From JBAYVY01 sp041674345 (GTDB lineage: Bacteria > Planctomycetota > Phycisphaerae > Phycisphaerales > Zrk34), in the NCBI GenBank assembly GCA_041674345.1, contig JBAYVY010000080.1, forward strand, positions 1 through 11,542: a stretch of 11,542 bases of DNA, given 5' to 3'. Below the pieces are notes generated by a model, which searched no databases, was not told the DNA's origin, and worked only from the letters and a program-made list of their open reading frames with translations. The translations under genes and the position numbers were made by a program. The first letter of the stretch is position 1. Every line of letters starts with the position of its first letter. This document shows positions 1 to 4,686 of the stretch, one piece after another.

Positions 1-104
1 AAAACGGCGTTTTTGACCCAAAAACGAGGGTTGCAAGAGCCAAAATCGACCTTTTTCGTTAGCTTTCATTGGCTGACCCTCATTATTGGCTCAAAAACGG
101 CGAT
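1..104. repeat. Diffuse AAAACG-type short repeats at window edge
   Basis: AAAACGGCG occurs at 1-9 and again at 94-102, with related words AAAAACGAG (20-28) and AAAATCGAC (42-50) between. CGTTTTTG (8-15) and CAAAAACG (19-26) form an 8-bp inverted repeat with a 3-nt loop. GAGCCAA (37-43) is mirrored by TTGGCTC (86-92). No coding potential is evident. It may be the end of a repeat cluster cut by the window edge. Confidence 0.4.
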
Positions 105-266
105 TCTCCGTGAACGGTTACGCCCAATGGTTGAATCACCATGAGCGAGTAGGTCGGGTTGATCGGTCGGGTGGGCAGAGACGTCTTCGCCGAAACGCGA
201 TTTTGTGGAATTTTGCGTGTGTCGGGGAAGACCGCGGGTTGCTACCGGGGGCCGCGCGGCTATACC
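105..266. other. Intergenic stretch with nothing recognised
   Basis: Short overlapping open frames here have no recognisable protein features, and no RNA gene or promoter stands out. Together with the flanking repeats it makes up the gene-free block 1-347 downstream of the htpX-like gene. Confidence 0.5.
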
Positions 267-267
267 G

Positions 268-345
268 TTTCGAGTTTCGGGTTTCGAGTTTGATTCGTCA
301 TTCGAGTTTAGCGTTCCGCTGTTGAGGCCGTCGTCATTCGTCATT
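268..345. repeat. Heptamer word array downstream of htpX-like stop
   Basis: Six consecutive 7-nt words occupy 268-309: TTTCGAG, TTTCGGG, TTTCGAG, TTTGATT, CGTCATT, CGAGTTT. Two further CGTCATT words lie at 332-338 and 339-345, ending 2 nt before the htpX-like stop codon (348-350, minus strand). The array is direct rather than palindromic. There is no T-tract, so it does not look like a normal intrinsic terminator. Confidence 0.75.
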
Positions 346-347
346 TG

Positions 348-1370
348 CTATCGCATCAGCGCTTCCAGACGCGCGATGCGTTCGTGGATCGGCGGGTGCG
401 TCGAAAACGCGCTGTCCCAGTCGCTTTCCCCCCTCGCCTGCAAAAACGGATTGTCGATGAACAGATGTCCCGTCGCCTTGTTCGCCGTCTCCAGCGGCGT
501 GTCATCCCCCGCCAGCTTTCGCAACGCATCGGCCAGGCCCTGCGGATAGCGCGTCAACTCCACCGCCCCCGCGTCCGCCAGGTACTCCCGCTGACGACTG
601 ACCGCCAGTTGGATCAGCTTCGCCAGCAGGGGCGCGACGATCATCAGCAGCACCGCGATCACCATGACGATGACCACCGCCGCGCCGCCGCCCTCGCTGT
701 TGCTTGATCTTCGCCGCCCTCCGCCGCCGGAACCGAAGCCCCCGCCGTAGAAGGCGATCCGCCACGCCATGTCCGCCGCCAGCACGATCAACCCCGCCAG
801 CGTCGCCATGAGCATGGTCAGCCGAATGTCGTAATGTCGGATGTGCGACAGTTCATGCGCGATCACCCCCGCCAGTTCATCGCGGGTGAGTTTGGCGCGC
901 AGACCGGTGGTGATGGCCACCGCCGCGTTCTTGGGGTCGCGCCCCGTGGCGAAAGCGTTCAGCGCCGGCGAATCCATCACGTAAACCATGGGCATCGGTA
1001 TCCCCCCCGCGATCGACAACTCCTCCACCACATTGAACAACTGCGGATCATCCGACTTCTGAATCTCCCTCGCACCGCTGATCGACAGTATCGTCGCCGC
1101 CCCGGCATAGTAACTGAACATCGTACTCGCCACCGCCACCATCAAACCCACCGCGATCGACATGACCACCGCCTGCGGGCGGATCACCCCCGTGCCGTAG
1201 ATGCTCACCATCGCCCCGATCGCGCACGCCACCGCCACGACCAGCAACCCCATGACGCCCACCAACACATTGCTGTTCCGCTTGTTCCGCGCGATCAGCT
1301 GTGTGTAGGTGATATCAGCGGGATAAAAGGATCGGCGATCTTCGATCTGCGATGTGCGATCTGCATTCAT
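348..1370 (-). CDS. htpX: HtpX-like M48 family membrane zinc metalloprotease
   Basis: This is a 340-residue integral membrane protease of the M48 (HtpX) family, expected to cleave misfolded membrane proteins. Two hydrophobic segments lie at about residues 34-58 and 68-90. The zinc motif HELSH is at 172-176. A third hydrophobic stretch (about 185-208) precedes a Gly/Ser/Arg-rich loop (about 208-229) and a fourth one (about 230-256). REYLAD near 261-266 supplies the third, glutamate ligand. STHPPIHERI close to the C-terminus is typical of the family. Start choice is uncertain: the ATG at 1370 puts residues 2-14 inside a heptamer repeat, while an in-frame GTG at 1382 adds four residues. Neither has a good Shine-Dalgarno. 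LemA lies 60 nt upstream, a recurrent pairing with HtpX. Family assignment is firm; the gene symbol is by similarity of family only. Confidence 0.93.
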   Translation of the reverse strand: MNADRTSQIEDRRSFYPADITYTQLIARNKRNSNVLVGVMGLLVVAVACAIGAMVSIYGTGVIRPQAVVMSIAVGLMVAVASTMFSYYAGAATILSISGAREIQKSDDPQLFNVVEELSIAGGIPMPMVYVMDSPALNAFATGRDPKNAAVAITTGLRAKLTRDELAGVIAHELSHIRHYDIRLTMLMATLAGLIVLAADMAWRIAFYGGGFGSGGGGRRRSSNSEGGGAAVVIVMVIAVLLMIVAPLLAKLIQLAVSRQREYLADAGAVELTRYPQGLADALRKLAGDDTPLETANKATGHLFIDNPFLQARGESDWDSAFSTHPPIHERIARLEALMR

Positions 1371-1431
1371 GGCTTGTTCCACGTGGCCGGCTTTCTCTTA
1401 AATCGAAGATCGAAGATCGCACTTCGCAGAT
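1330..1431. repeat. Palindromic heptamer element between lemA and htpX
   Basis: Five consecutive 7-nt words lie at 1330-1364: GATCGGC, GATCTTC, GATCTGC, GATGTGC, GATCTGC. The right-hand part (1401-1431) contains ATCGAAG, ATCGAAG, ATCGCAC and TTCGCAG. Positions 1345-1362 and 1414-1431 are inverted copies matching at 17 of 18 positions. The right arm ends on the first base of the lemA stop codon. The left arm forms the first codons of the htpX-like gene, so the element bridges one gene's stop and the next gene's start. Confidence 0.8.
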
Positions 1432-1985
1432 TAAAACTTCACTTTGACCGCTTCGCGCTGTTCGGGGACTTCGATCTCGAAGAAATCCTTGTTCTTGAAG
1501 CCGAACATACCCGCGATCAGGTTGCTGGGGAACTTCTGCACCGCGGTGTTGAACTGGCTGACCGTGTCGTTGAAGAACTGCCGGGCGTAGCTGATTTTGT
1601 TTTCGGTGCTGCCCAGTTCCTCCTGCAACTGCATGAAGTTTTCGTTGGCTTTGAGATTGGGATACGACTCGCTCAGGGCGAAGATTTGCCGCAGCGCCCC
1701 GGTGAGCATGTTCTCCGCCGCGGCCTGGTCCCTGACGTTGCTCGCGTCAATCGCCGTCTGCCTGGCCTTGATGACCGCTTCCAGCGTCTGCTTTTCGTGG
1801 GCGGCATACCCCTTGACGGTTTCGACCAGATTGGGGATCAGGTCGTATCGCCGCTTGAGTTGCACGTCGATCTGCGCCCAGGCGTTCTCGGTCTGAATGC
1901 GTTTGGCGACCAGTGCGTTGTACGTGGCCACGAGGAACAGGACGATCAGCACGATGACGCCGAGCGTGATGAGAGTGGGAAACAT
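1431..1985 (-). CDS. lemA: LemA family membrane protein
   Basis: This is a 184-residue LemA family protein. A single hydrophobic segment (about residues 4-21) should anchor it in the membrane. After it comes the family's helical domain with recognisable stretches: NAWAQIDVQLKRRYDLIPNL (about 33-52), then ETVKGYAAHE, and SYPNLKANENF with LQEELGSTENKI further on. The C-terminal FNTAVQKFPSNLIAGMFGF is also typical. Length is normal for the family. The ATG at 1985 is preceded by AAAGGA (1993-1998 on the plus strand) at 7-nt spacing, the clearest ribosome-binding site in the minus-strand row. The biochemical role of LemA is not settled. Adjacency to an M48 protease fits a membrane quality-control unit. 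Its stop codon overlaps a repeat arm, and no repeat interrupts the coding sequence. Confidence 0.95.
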   Translation of the reverse strand: MFPTLITLGVIVLIVLFLVATYNALVAKRIQTENAWAQIDVQLKRRYDLIPNLVETVKGYAAHEKQTLEAVIKARQTAIDASNVRDQAAAENMLTGALRQIFALSESYPNLKANENFMQLQEELGSTENKISYARQFFNDTVSQFNTAVQKFPSNLIAGMFGFKNKDFFEIEVPEQREAVKVKF

Positions 1986-2004
1986 GGTGAGTTCCTTTGG
2001 AAAT

Positions 2005-2087
2005 AGGGGTTAAGGGGCTGGGGACTAGGGGCTGGGGTGGGGAACATTCGTCATTTTTACAATCCCTAATCCCTAATCCCTCGCCCC
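2005..2087. repeat. GGGGCT / CCCTAAT short-word element upstream of lemA
   Basis: GGGG blocks start at 2006, 2014, 2020, 2028 and 2034, an alternating 8/6-nt spacing equal to a 14-nt double heptamer. On the other side AATCCCT is repeated three times in register at 2061-2081, followed by CGCCCC. The two sides are roughly complementary (G-rich left, C-rich right), with ATTCGTCATT at 2045-2054 in the loop. The latter contains the CGTCATT word of the 268-345 array. It lies 7 nt upstream of the lemA ribosome-binding site, in its 5' untranslated region. Confidence 0.65.
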
Positions 2088-2186
2088 TTTCTTGACAATG
2101 ATACGCCCCGACAGTGTGGCAGGATCGCGCCGACCGGTCAATGTCGTGGCGGAAATGCGAGGCGGCATTCTGTCTCCTGACTTTTC
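2088..2186. other. Intergenic stretch with nothing recognised
   Basis: This sits between two repeat elements inside the 362-nt gene-free block 1986-2347. A TTGACA at 2092-2097 points rightward but has no matching -10, and no promoter for lemA was found here by eye. Confidence 0.4.
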
Positions 2187-2333
2187 ACTGAACTTTTGCA
2201 AAAACCGAAAAGATATTTCAACACAGCGGGCACAGAGTACACAGAGAGAGATTGTTAATGTGTTTTTCTCGGTTTTCACCTCTGTGAACTCTGTGTCCTC
2301 TTGTGTTGAAATCGCATTTTACAAAAGTTCAGT
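2187..2333. repeat. 147-nt inverted-repeat element with CACAGAG words
   Basis: The outer arms 2187-2203 and 2317-2333 are inverted copies (ACTGAACTTTTG core) matching at 16 of 17 positions. The next arms, ATTTCAACACA at 2215-2225 and TGTGTTGAAAT at 2302-2312, are perfect. Inside, CACAGAG at 2231 and 2240 mirrors CTCTGTG at 2280 and 2289, both with 9-nt period. The central loop (about 2249-2278) is AT-rich. The nested arms define both ends cleanly. It lies 14 nt downstream of the deacetylase remnant's stop codon. No transposase is present, so any movement would have to be driven in trans. Confidence 0.8.
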
Positions 2334-2347
2334 TCTCACAAATTTGC

Positions 2348-2557
2348 TCAGAGTTCCGTCACCTTCACCGGCTGAATGTTCAGTTCCCGACAAGTCGCCA
2401 ATATCTGGGGATGGACCAGCGCCTGCCAGTCGATCGCCCTGGCCTGGACCATGATGCCGGCGTTGCGCGCCAGGCCTCGCTCGGTCGCGTCGGCGATGGC
2501 GCGGTTGGCGGCCTGGAATGACCCCGGATCGTCGCAGCGAACCGCCCGTTTCATCAT
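2348..2557 (-). pseudogene. ChbG/YdjC-type deacetylase remnant with internal deletion
   Basis: This is a 69-residue open frame. Its first ~38 residues resemble the start of ChbG/YdjC carbohydrate deacetylases: MKRAVRCDDPGS, then ANRAIADATERGLARNAGIM, where the DD pair corresponds to metal-binding aspartates. Its last ~28 residues (LVHPQILATCRELNI to VKVTEL) resemble that family's C-terminus, where an ALxxP.. helix leads to a final strand ending in EL. Family members usually have about 250-300 residues, so the catalytic middle, including the histidine ligands, is absent. An in-frame internal deletion explains this best. The ATG at 2557 (or 2554) has a good GGAAGGA site 7-8 nt upstream, so a short peptide could still be made. 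An in-frame TTG at 2602 is less likely. Assignment rests on recalled family motifs, not a search; an unrelated small protein is the alternative. Confidence 0.55.
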
Positions 2558-2558
2558 T

Positions 2559-2584
2559 GAGCGATCCTTCCGAGCGATCCTTCC
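2559..2584. repeat. 13-bp tandem duplication carrying two ribosome-binding sites
   Basis: GAGCGATCCTTCC occurs twice back to back (2559-2571 and 2572-2584). Read on the minus strand, each copy contains GGAAGGATCGCTC, so the remnant gene at 2348-2557 has two Shine-Dalgarno sequences in series. Only the nearer one is correctly spaced from the ATG. Confidence 0.85.
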
Positions 2585-2598
2585 GGGGGGTCCGGGGG

Positions 2599-3090
2599 TC
2601 AACCGATGCGTTTGCGGGTCATGGCGGTGCGAATGGCGCGACCGGCCTCCTGCTTTTTCATGCCGGCCCGTTTGTCGCCTTTGGATTTGCCCTCGGCGAC
2701 GGCGAGTTCGATCTTGGCGATGCCGCGGTCGTTGAAATACAACGTCAGGGGCACGAGTGTGGTTCCGCCTGAAGTGGTCAGGCCGTACAAGCGTTCGATC
2801 TGTTTGCGATGGGCGAGCAGCTTGCGGGGGCGTTTGGATTCGGGAAGGGCCGCGCCGGGCGCCGATGAGGCGTGATCGTAAGCGGAGATATCGGTGTCGT
2901 AGAGCCAGAGTTCCATCGTTTGGGGTTCGACCCGTGCGAAGCCCCCGGCGATGGAGGCGCGGCCCTGTCGGATGGATTTCACTTCGCTGCCGCGCAGCGC
3001 GAGGCCCACCTCGAACGATTCAACGATATGGTAATCGTGCCTCGCCTTGCGGTTGACGATGCGCGGGCTGTGGTTCTCGTCCTTGGGCAT
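2599..3090 (-). CDS. smpB: SsrA-binding protein SmpB
   Basis: This is a 163-residue SmpB, which binds the tRNA-like domain of tmRNA and delivers it to stalled ribosomes in trans-translation. Family signatures are in order: NRKARHDYHI near residues 12-21, GLALRGSEVKSIRQGRASI, the central KRPRKLLAHRKQI, and LVPLTLYFNDRG. The C-terminal tail is basic (EGKSKGDKRAGMKK to KRIG) and is expected to enter the mRNA channel. Length is normal. There is a small Ala/Pro-rich loop just before KRPRKLL. The ATG at 3090 fits the family start but has no obvious Shine-Dalgarno. mnmE ends 84 nt upstream, across a long hairpin. The deacetylase remnant starts 41 nt downstream. No repeat interrupts the coding region. 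Confidence 0.97.
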   Translation of the reverse strand: MPKDENHSPRIVNRKARHDYHIVESFEVGLALRGSEVKSIRQGRASIAGGFARVEPQTMELWLYDTDISAYDHASSAPGAALPESKRPRKLLAHRKQIERLYGLTTSGGTTLVPLTLYFNDRGIAKIELAVAEGKSKGDKRAGMKKQEAGRAIRTAMTRKRIG

Positions 3091-3120
3091 GCGCGGTTAG
3101 TTTAGCAGAAGGGAAGTGAG

Positions 3121-3177
3121 TAGCGAGTAGTGAGTAGCGAAGAGCCGAATCCTCTACTCGCTACTCACTACTCGCTA
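3121..3177. repeat. Perfect 20-bp palindrome made of TAGCGAG/TAGTGAG heptamers
   Basis: TAGCGAGTAGTGAGTAGCGA at 3121-3140 is repeated in exact reverse complement at 3158-3177. The 17-nt loop (3141-3157) is extended by AGAG/CTCT pairing and an outer GGGAAG/CTTCCC. The words are 7 nt long. The last three bases of the right arm are the mnmE stop codon (3175-3177). No T-tract follows on the minus strand, so it is not a canonical intrinsic terminator. It fills most of the mnmE-smpB gap. Confidence 0.9.
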
Positions 3178-4620
3178 CTTCCCCACGCAGAACGTGGCGA
3201 AGACTCGTCCGATCACGTCGTCGGGACTGATGCGGCCGGTGATGCGGCCCAGCGCGTCCAGCGCGTGGCGCATCACCGCGGCGATCAACTCCACGTCGGC
3301 CAGGGCGCGGGCGTCGGCTTGCGGAACAAGCATCCCCCGCGATTCGCGCAGGGCGGCCAGTGTGTCGTTGATCGCTTCGAGATGGCGATGCTGGAGGGCG
3401 AGGGTTTCGCCGGCCAGCGCGACGGCGCGATCGGCCAGACGTTCGGCGATGAGGTGACGCAGGGCGTCGAGACCTTCGCCGGTGCGGGCGCTGACGGCCA
3501 GATCGACGTGATCGTGGGTGATGAGATCGGATTTGGTGCCGATGCGGAGGACGCGATCCGGGGGGGCGGGGGCGATGAATTGCCCCCGCCGATCATCGGT
3601 CAGCAACAGTATCAGTTCGGCGCGGGCGATGGCGTCGTGCGCGGCGCGTTGCATGGCGGTATTGAGTTCGGGACTCCCCGCCTGCTGAAGCGGGCGGGCC
3701 GAGGGGGTTTCATTCCGGGGGCGGGGGGTTTCGAGGCCGGCGATGTCGGTGAGCATGGCTTCGACGGTGCGTCCCTGGGGATCGCGCCACTGGAGGGGTT
3801 CGGCCAGCACATCGCGGGTGGTGCCGGGAATGTCGCTGGTGACGGCGCGTTCGCGGCCGAGCAGGGCGTTGAAGAGGGAGCTTTTGCCGACGTTGGGCGG
3901 GCCGACGAGGACGACCCCCGGCAGGGTTTCCAATTGACGCCAGGTGCGGGAATGGGCGAGCAGTTGTTCGAGTTGTTCGACCAGTGCGGACAGGCCGGCG
4001 TATAACTTTCGGGGGGTGATGGGAACGACATCATCCTGGTCGGTGAAGTCGATGCCGGCTTCGACGAGCGCGAGCAGGTCGGCCAGTGGGTCGGTGAGCG
4101 AGTCGGCCCATGAGCCGAGCTTGCCGGTGCGAAGGAGTTTGGCGGCGGCGAGCTGGGCGTCGCTGACGGCGGCGATGGTGGCGGCGATTCCCTCGGCCTG
4201 GGTCAGGTCGATGCGTCCGGCGAAATAGGCGCGGCGGGTGAACTCGCCGGGTTCGGCCAGACGCCCCCCGCCCCCGGAAGCGGAAGCGGAAGCGGAGAGG
4301 ATGACCTGTTGGATACGTTCGATCAGGGCGGGATTGCCGGGGCACTGGATTTCGAGAATGTCTTCCGCGGTGTAACTGTGCGGCCCCCGGAAGAAGGCGG
4401 CGAGGACGGGGAGCATTTCCCTTCGTCCCTCCGTCCCTTCGTCCCCGCGTCCCCGCAATCGCATTCGCACGCCGGTCAATCGGCGGGGTTCCAAGGGTTC
4501 GTCGAACAGGCGGGCGATCAGATCGCCGAGCGCCGGGCCGGAGCAGCGGATGACCGCGCGGGCGCTGCGACCGGGCGGAGAAGCGACGGCGAGAATGGCG
4601 GGCTCGGTGAGGGGCAGCAT
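3175..4620 (-). CDS. mnmE: tRNA uridine-5-carboxymethylaminomethyl synthesis GTPase MnmE
   Basis: This is a 481-residue MnmE (TrmE). With MnmG it installs the cmnm5 group on U34 of tRNAs reading two-codon sets. The N-terminal folate-binding domain starts with ILAVASPPGR and includes RLAEPGEFTRRAYFAGRIDL (about 120-139). The GTPase domain has GPPNVGKS (240-247), GTTRD (266-270), DIAG (292-295) and TKSD (362-365, T replacing the usual N). The C-terminal CVGK (478-481) carries the catalytic cysteine of the CxGK motif. Start: the ATG at 4620 fits the family better than a TTG at 4635; neither has a Shine-Dalgarno, because a palindrome lies immediately upstream. At least four short repeats interrupt the frame without breaking it, at about residues 57-68, 110-119, 297-318 and 344-353, all in loops between conserved motifs. 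The motifs themselves are intact, so the enzyme is probably functional. Confidence 0.97.
   Translation of the reverse strand: MLPLTEPAILAVASPPGRSARAVIRCSGPALGDLIARLFDEPLEPRRLTGVRMRLRGRGDEGTEGRREMLPVLAAFFRGPHSYTAEDILEIQCPGNPALIERIQQVILSASASASGGGGRLAEPGEFTRRAYFAGRIDLTQAEGIAATIAAVSDAQLAAAKLLRTGKLGSWADSLTDPLADLLALVEAGIDFTDQDDVVPITPRKLYAGLSALVEQLEQLLAHSRTWRQLETLPGVVLVGPPNVGKSSLFNALLGRERAVTSDIPGTTRDVLAEPLQWRDPQGRTVEAMLTDIAGLETPRPRNETPSARPLQQAGSPELNTAMQRAAHDAIARAELILLLTDDRRGQFIAPAPPDRVLRIGTKSDLITHDHVDLAVSARTGEGLDALRHLIAERLADRAVALAGETLALQHRHLEAINDTLAALRESRGMLVPQADARALADVELIAAVMRHALDALGRITGRISPDDVIGRVFATFCVGK
3565..3590. repeat. GC-rich hairpin inside mnmE
   Basis: GGCGGGGGC (3565-3573) and GCCCCCGCC (3582-3590) form a perfect 9-bp stem around the 8-nt loop GATGAATT. 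It encodes part of the loop between the G3 and G4 motifs (QFIAPAPPD). Confidence 0.75.
3672..3704. repeat. Palindromic element in mnmE, shared with yidC
   Basis: The 33-nt sequence matches 6790-6822 inside yidC at 30 of 33 positions. Its core is CCCGCCTGCT (3677-3686), a 2-nt loop, and AGCGGGCGGG (3689-3698). All pair if one T-G wobble is allowed. In MnmE it encodes PSARPLQQAGSP, just after the G3 motif, where related proteins have a short loop. Confidence 0.85.
4276..4297. repeat. GGAAGC hexamer repeat in mnmE
   Basis: Three GGAAGC words and a partial fourth follow CCCCCCGCCCCC (4264-4275). On the minus strand they encode the SASASAS run followed by glycines, immediately before the conserved RLAEPGEFTRRA motif. 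The CCCCCGGAAG start is the same as in the yidC tandem repeats at 6436 and 6704. Confidence 0.7.
4418..4445. repeat. GGGACGAA octamer array in mnmE, shared with the RNase HII-like gene
   Basis: Read on the minus strand these 28 nt are GGGACGAA, GGGACGGA, GGGACGAA and GGGA, identical over the whole length to 9831-9858 on the plus strand. In MnmE they encode the DEGTEGRRE stretch of a surface loop in the folate-binding domain. Confidence 0.9.
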
Positions 4621-4626
4621 GGTGCT

Positions 4627-4644
4627 AAGCCGCAAGCGGCGGAG
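4627..4644. repeat. GCCGCAAGCGGC palindrome at the mnmE start
   Basis: AAGCCGCAAGCGGCGGAG includes a 5-bp stem GCCGC/GCGGC around AA. The reverse complement of 10959-10976 within ribD matches it at 17 of 18 positions. It lies 6 nt upstream of the mnmE ATG, where a ribosome-binding site would be expected. Confidence 0.6.
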
Positions 4645-4686
4645 ACAAAATCACAAATCACAAATCACAAATCGAAAATCACCCAT
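4645..4686. repeat. CACAAAT heptamer array between yidC and mnmE
   Basis: Six 7-nt words run in register: ACAAAAT, CACAAAT three times, CGAAAAT, CACCCAT. The last word's final T (4686) is the first base of the yidC stop codon as written on the plus strand (TCA, 4686-4688). The block is strikingly AT-rich for this region and fills most of the 65-nt gap between yidC and mnmE. Confidence 0.85.

Noticed and set aside
268..345. CRISPR-like array
   Set aside because: Units are 7 nt with no spacers of regular length and no cas genes. The same holds for the other tandem arrays in the window.
834..2006. A 390-codon plus-strand open frame opposite htpX and lemA
   Set aside because: It spans two well-supported minus-strand genes and their gap, and the product is His/Arg-rich without motifs.
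2092..2120. Rightward promoter starting with TTGACA
   Set aside because: There is no -10 box at the right distance and no plus-strand gene follows.
2073..2279. A 68-codon minus-strand frame within the lemA upstream gap
   Set aside because: Its SLCVLCARCVE part is just the translation of the CACAGAG repeat, and there is no ribosome-binding site or family resemblance.
3121..3177. Intrinsic terminator for mnmE
   Set aside because: The stem is long and includes the stop codon, but no T-tract follows in the direction of transcription. It was kept as a repeat element.
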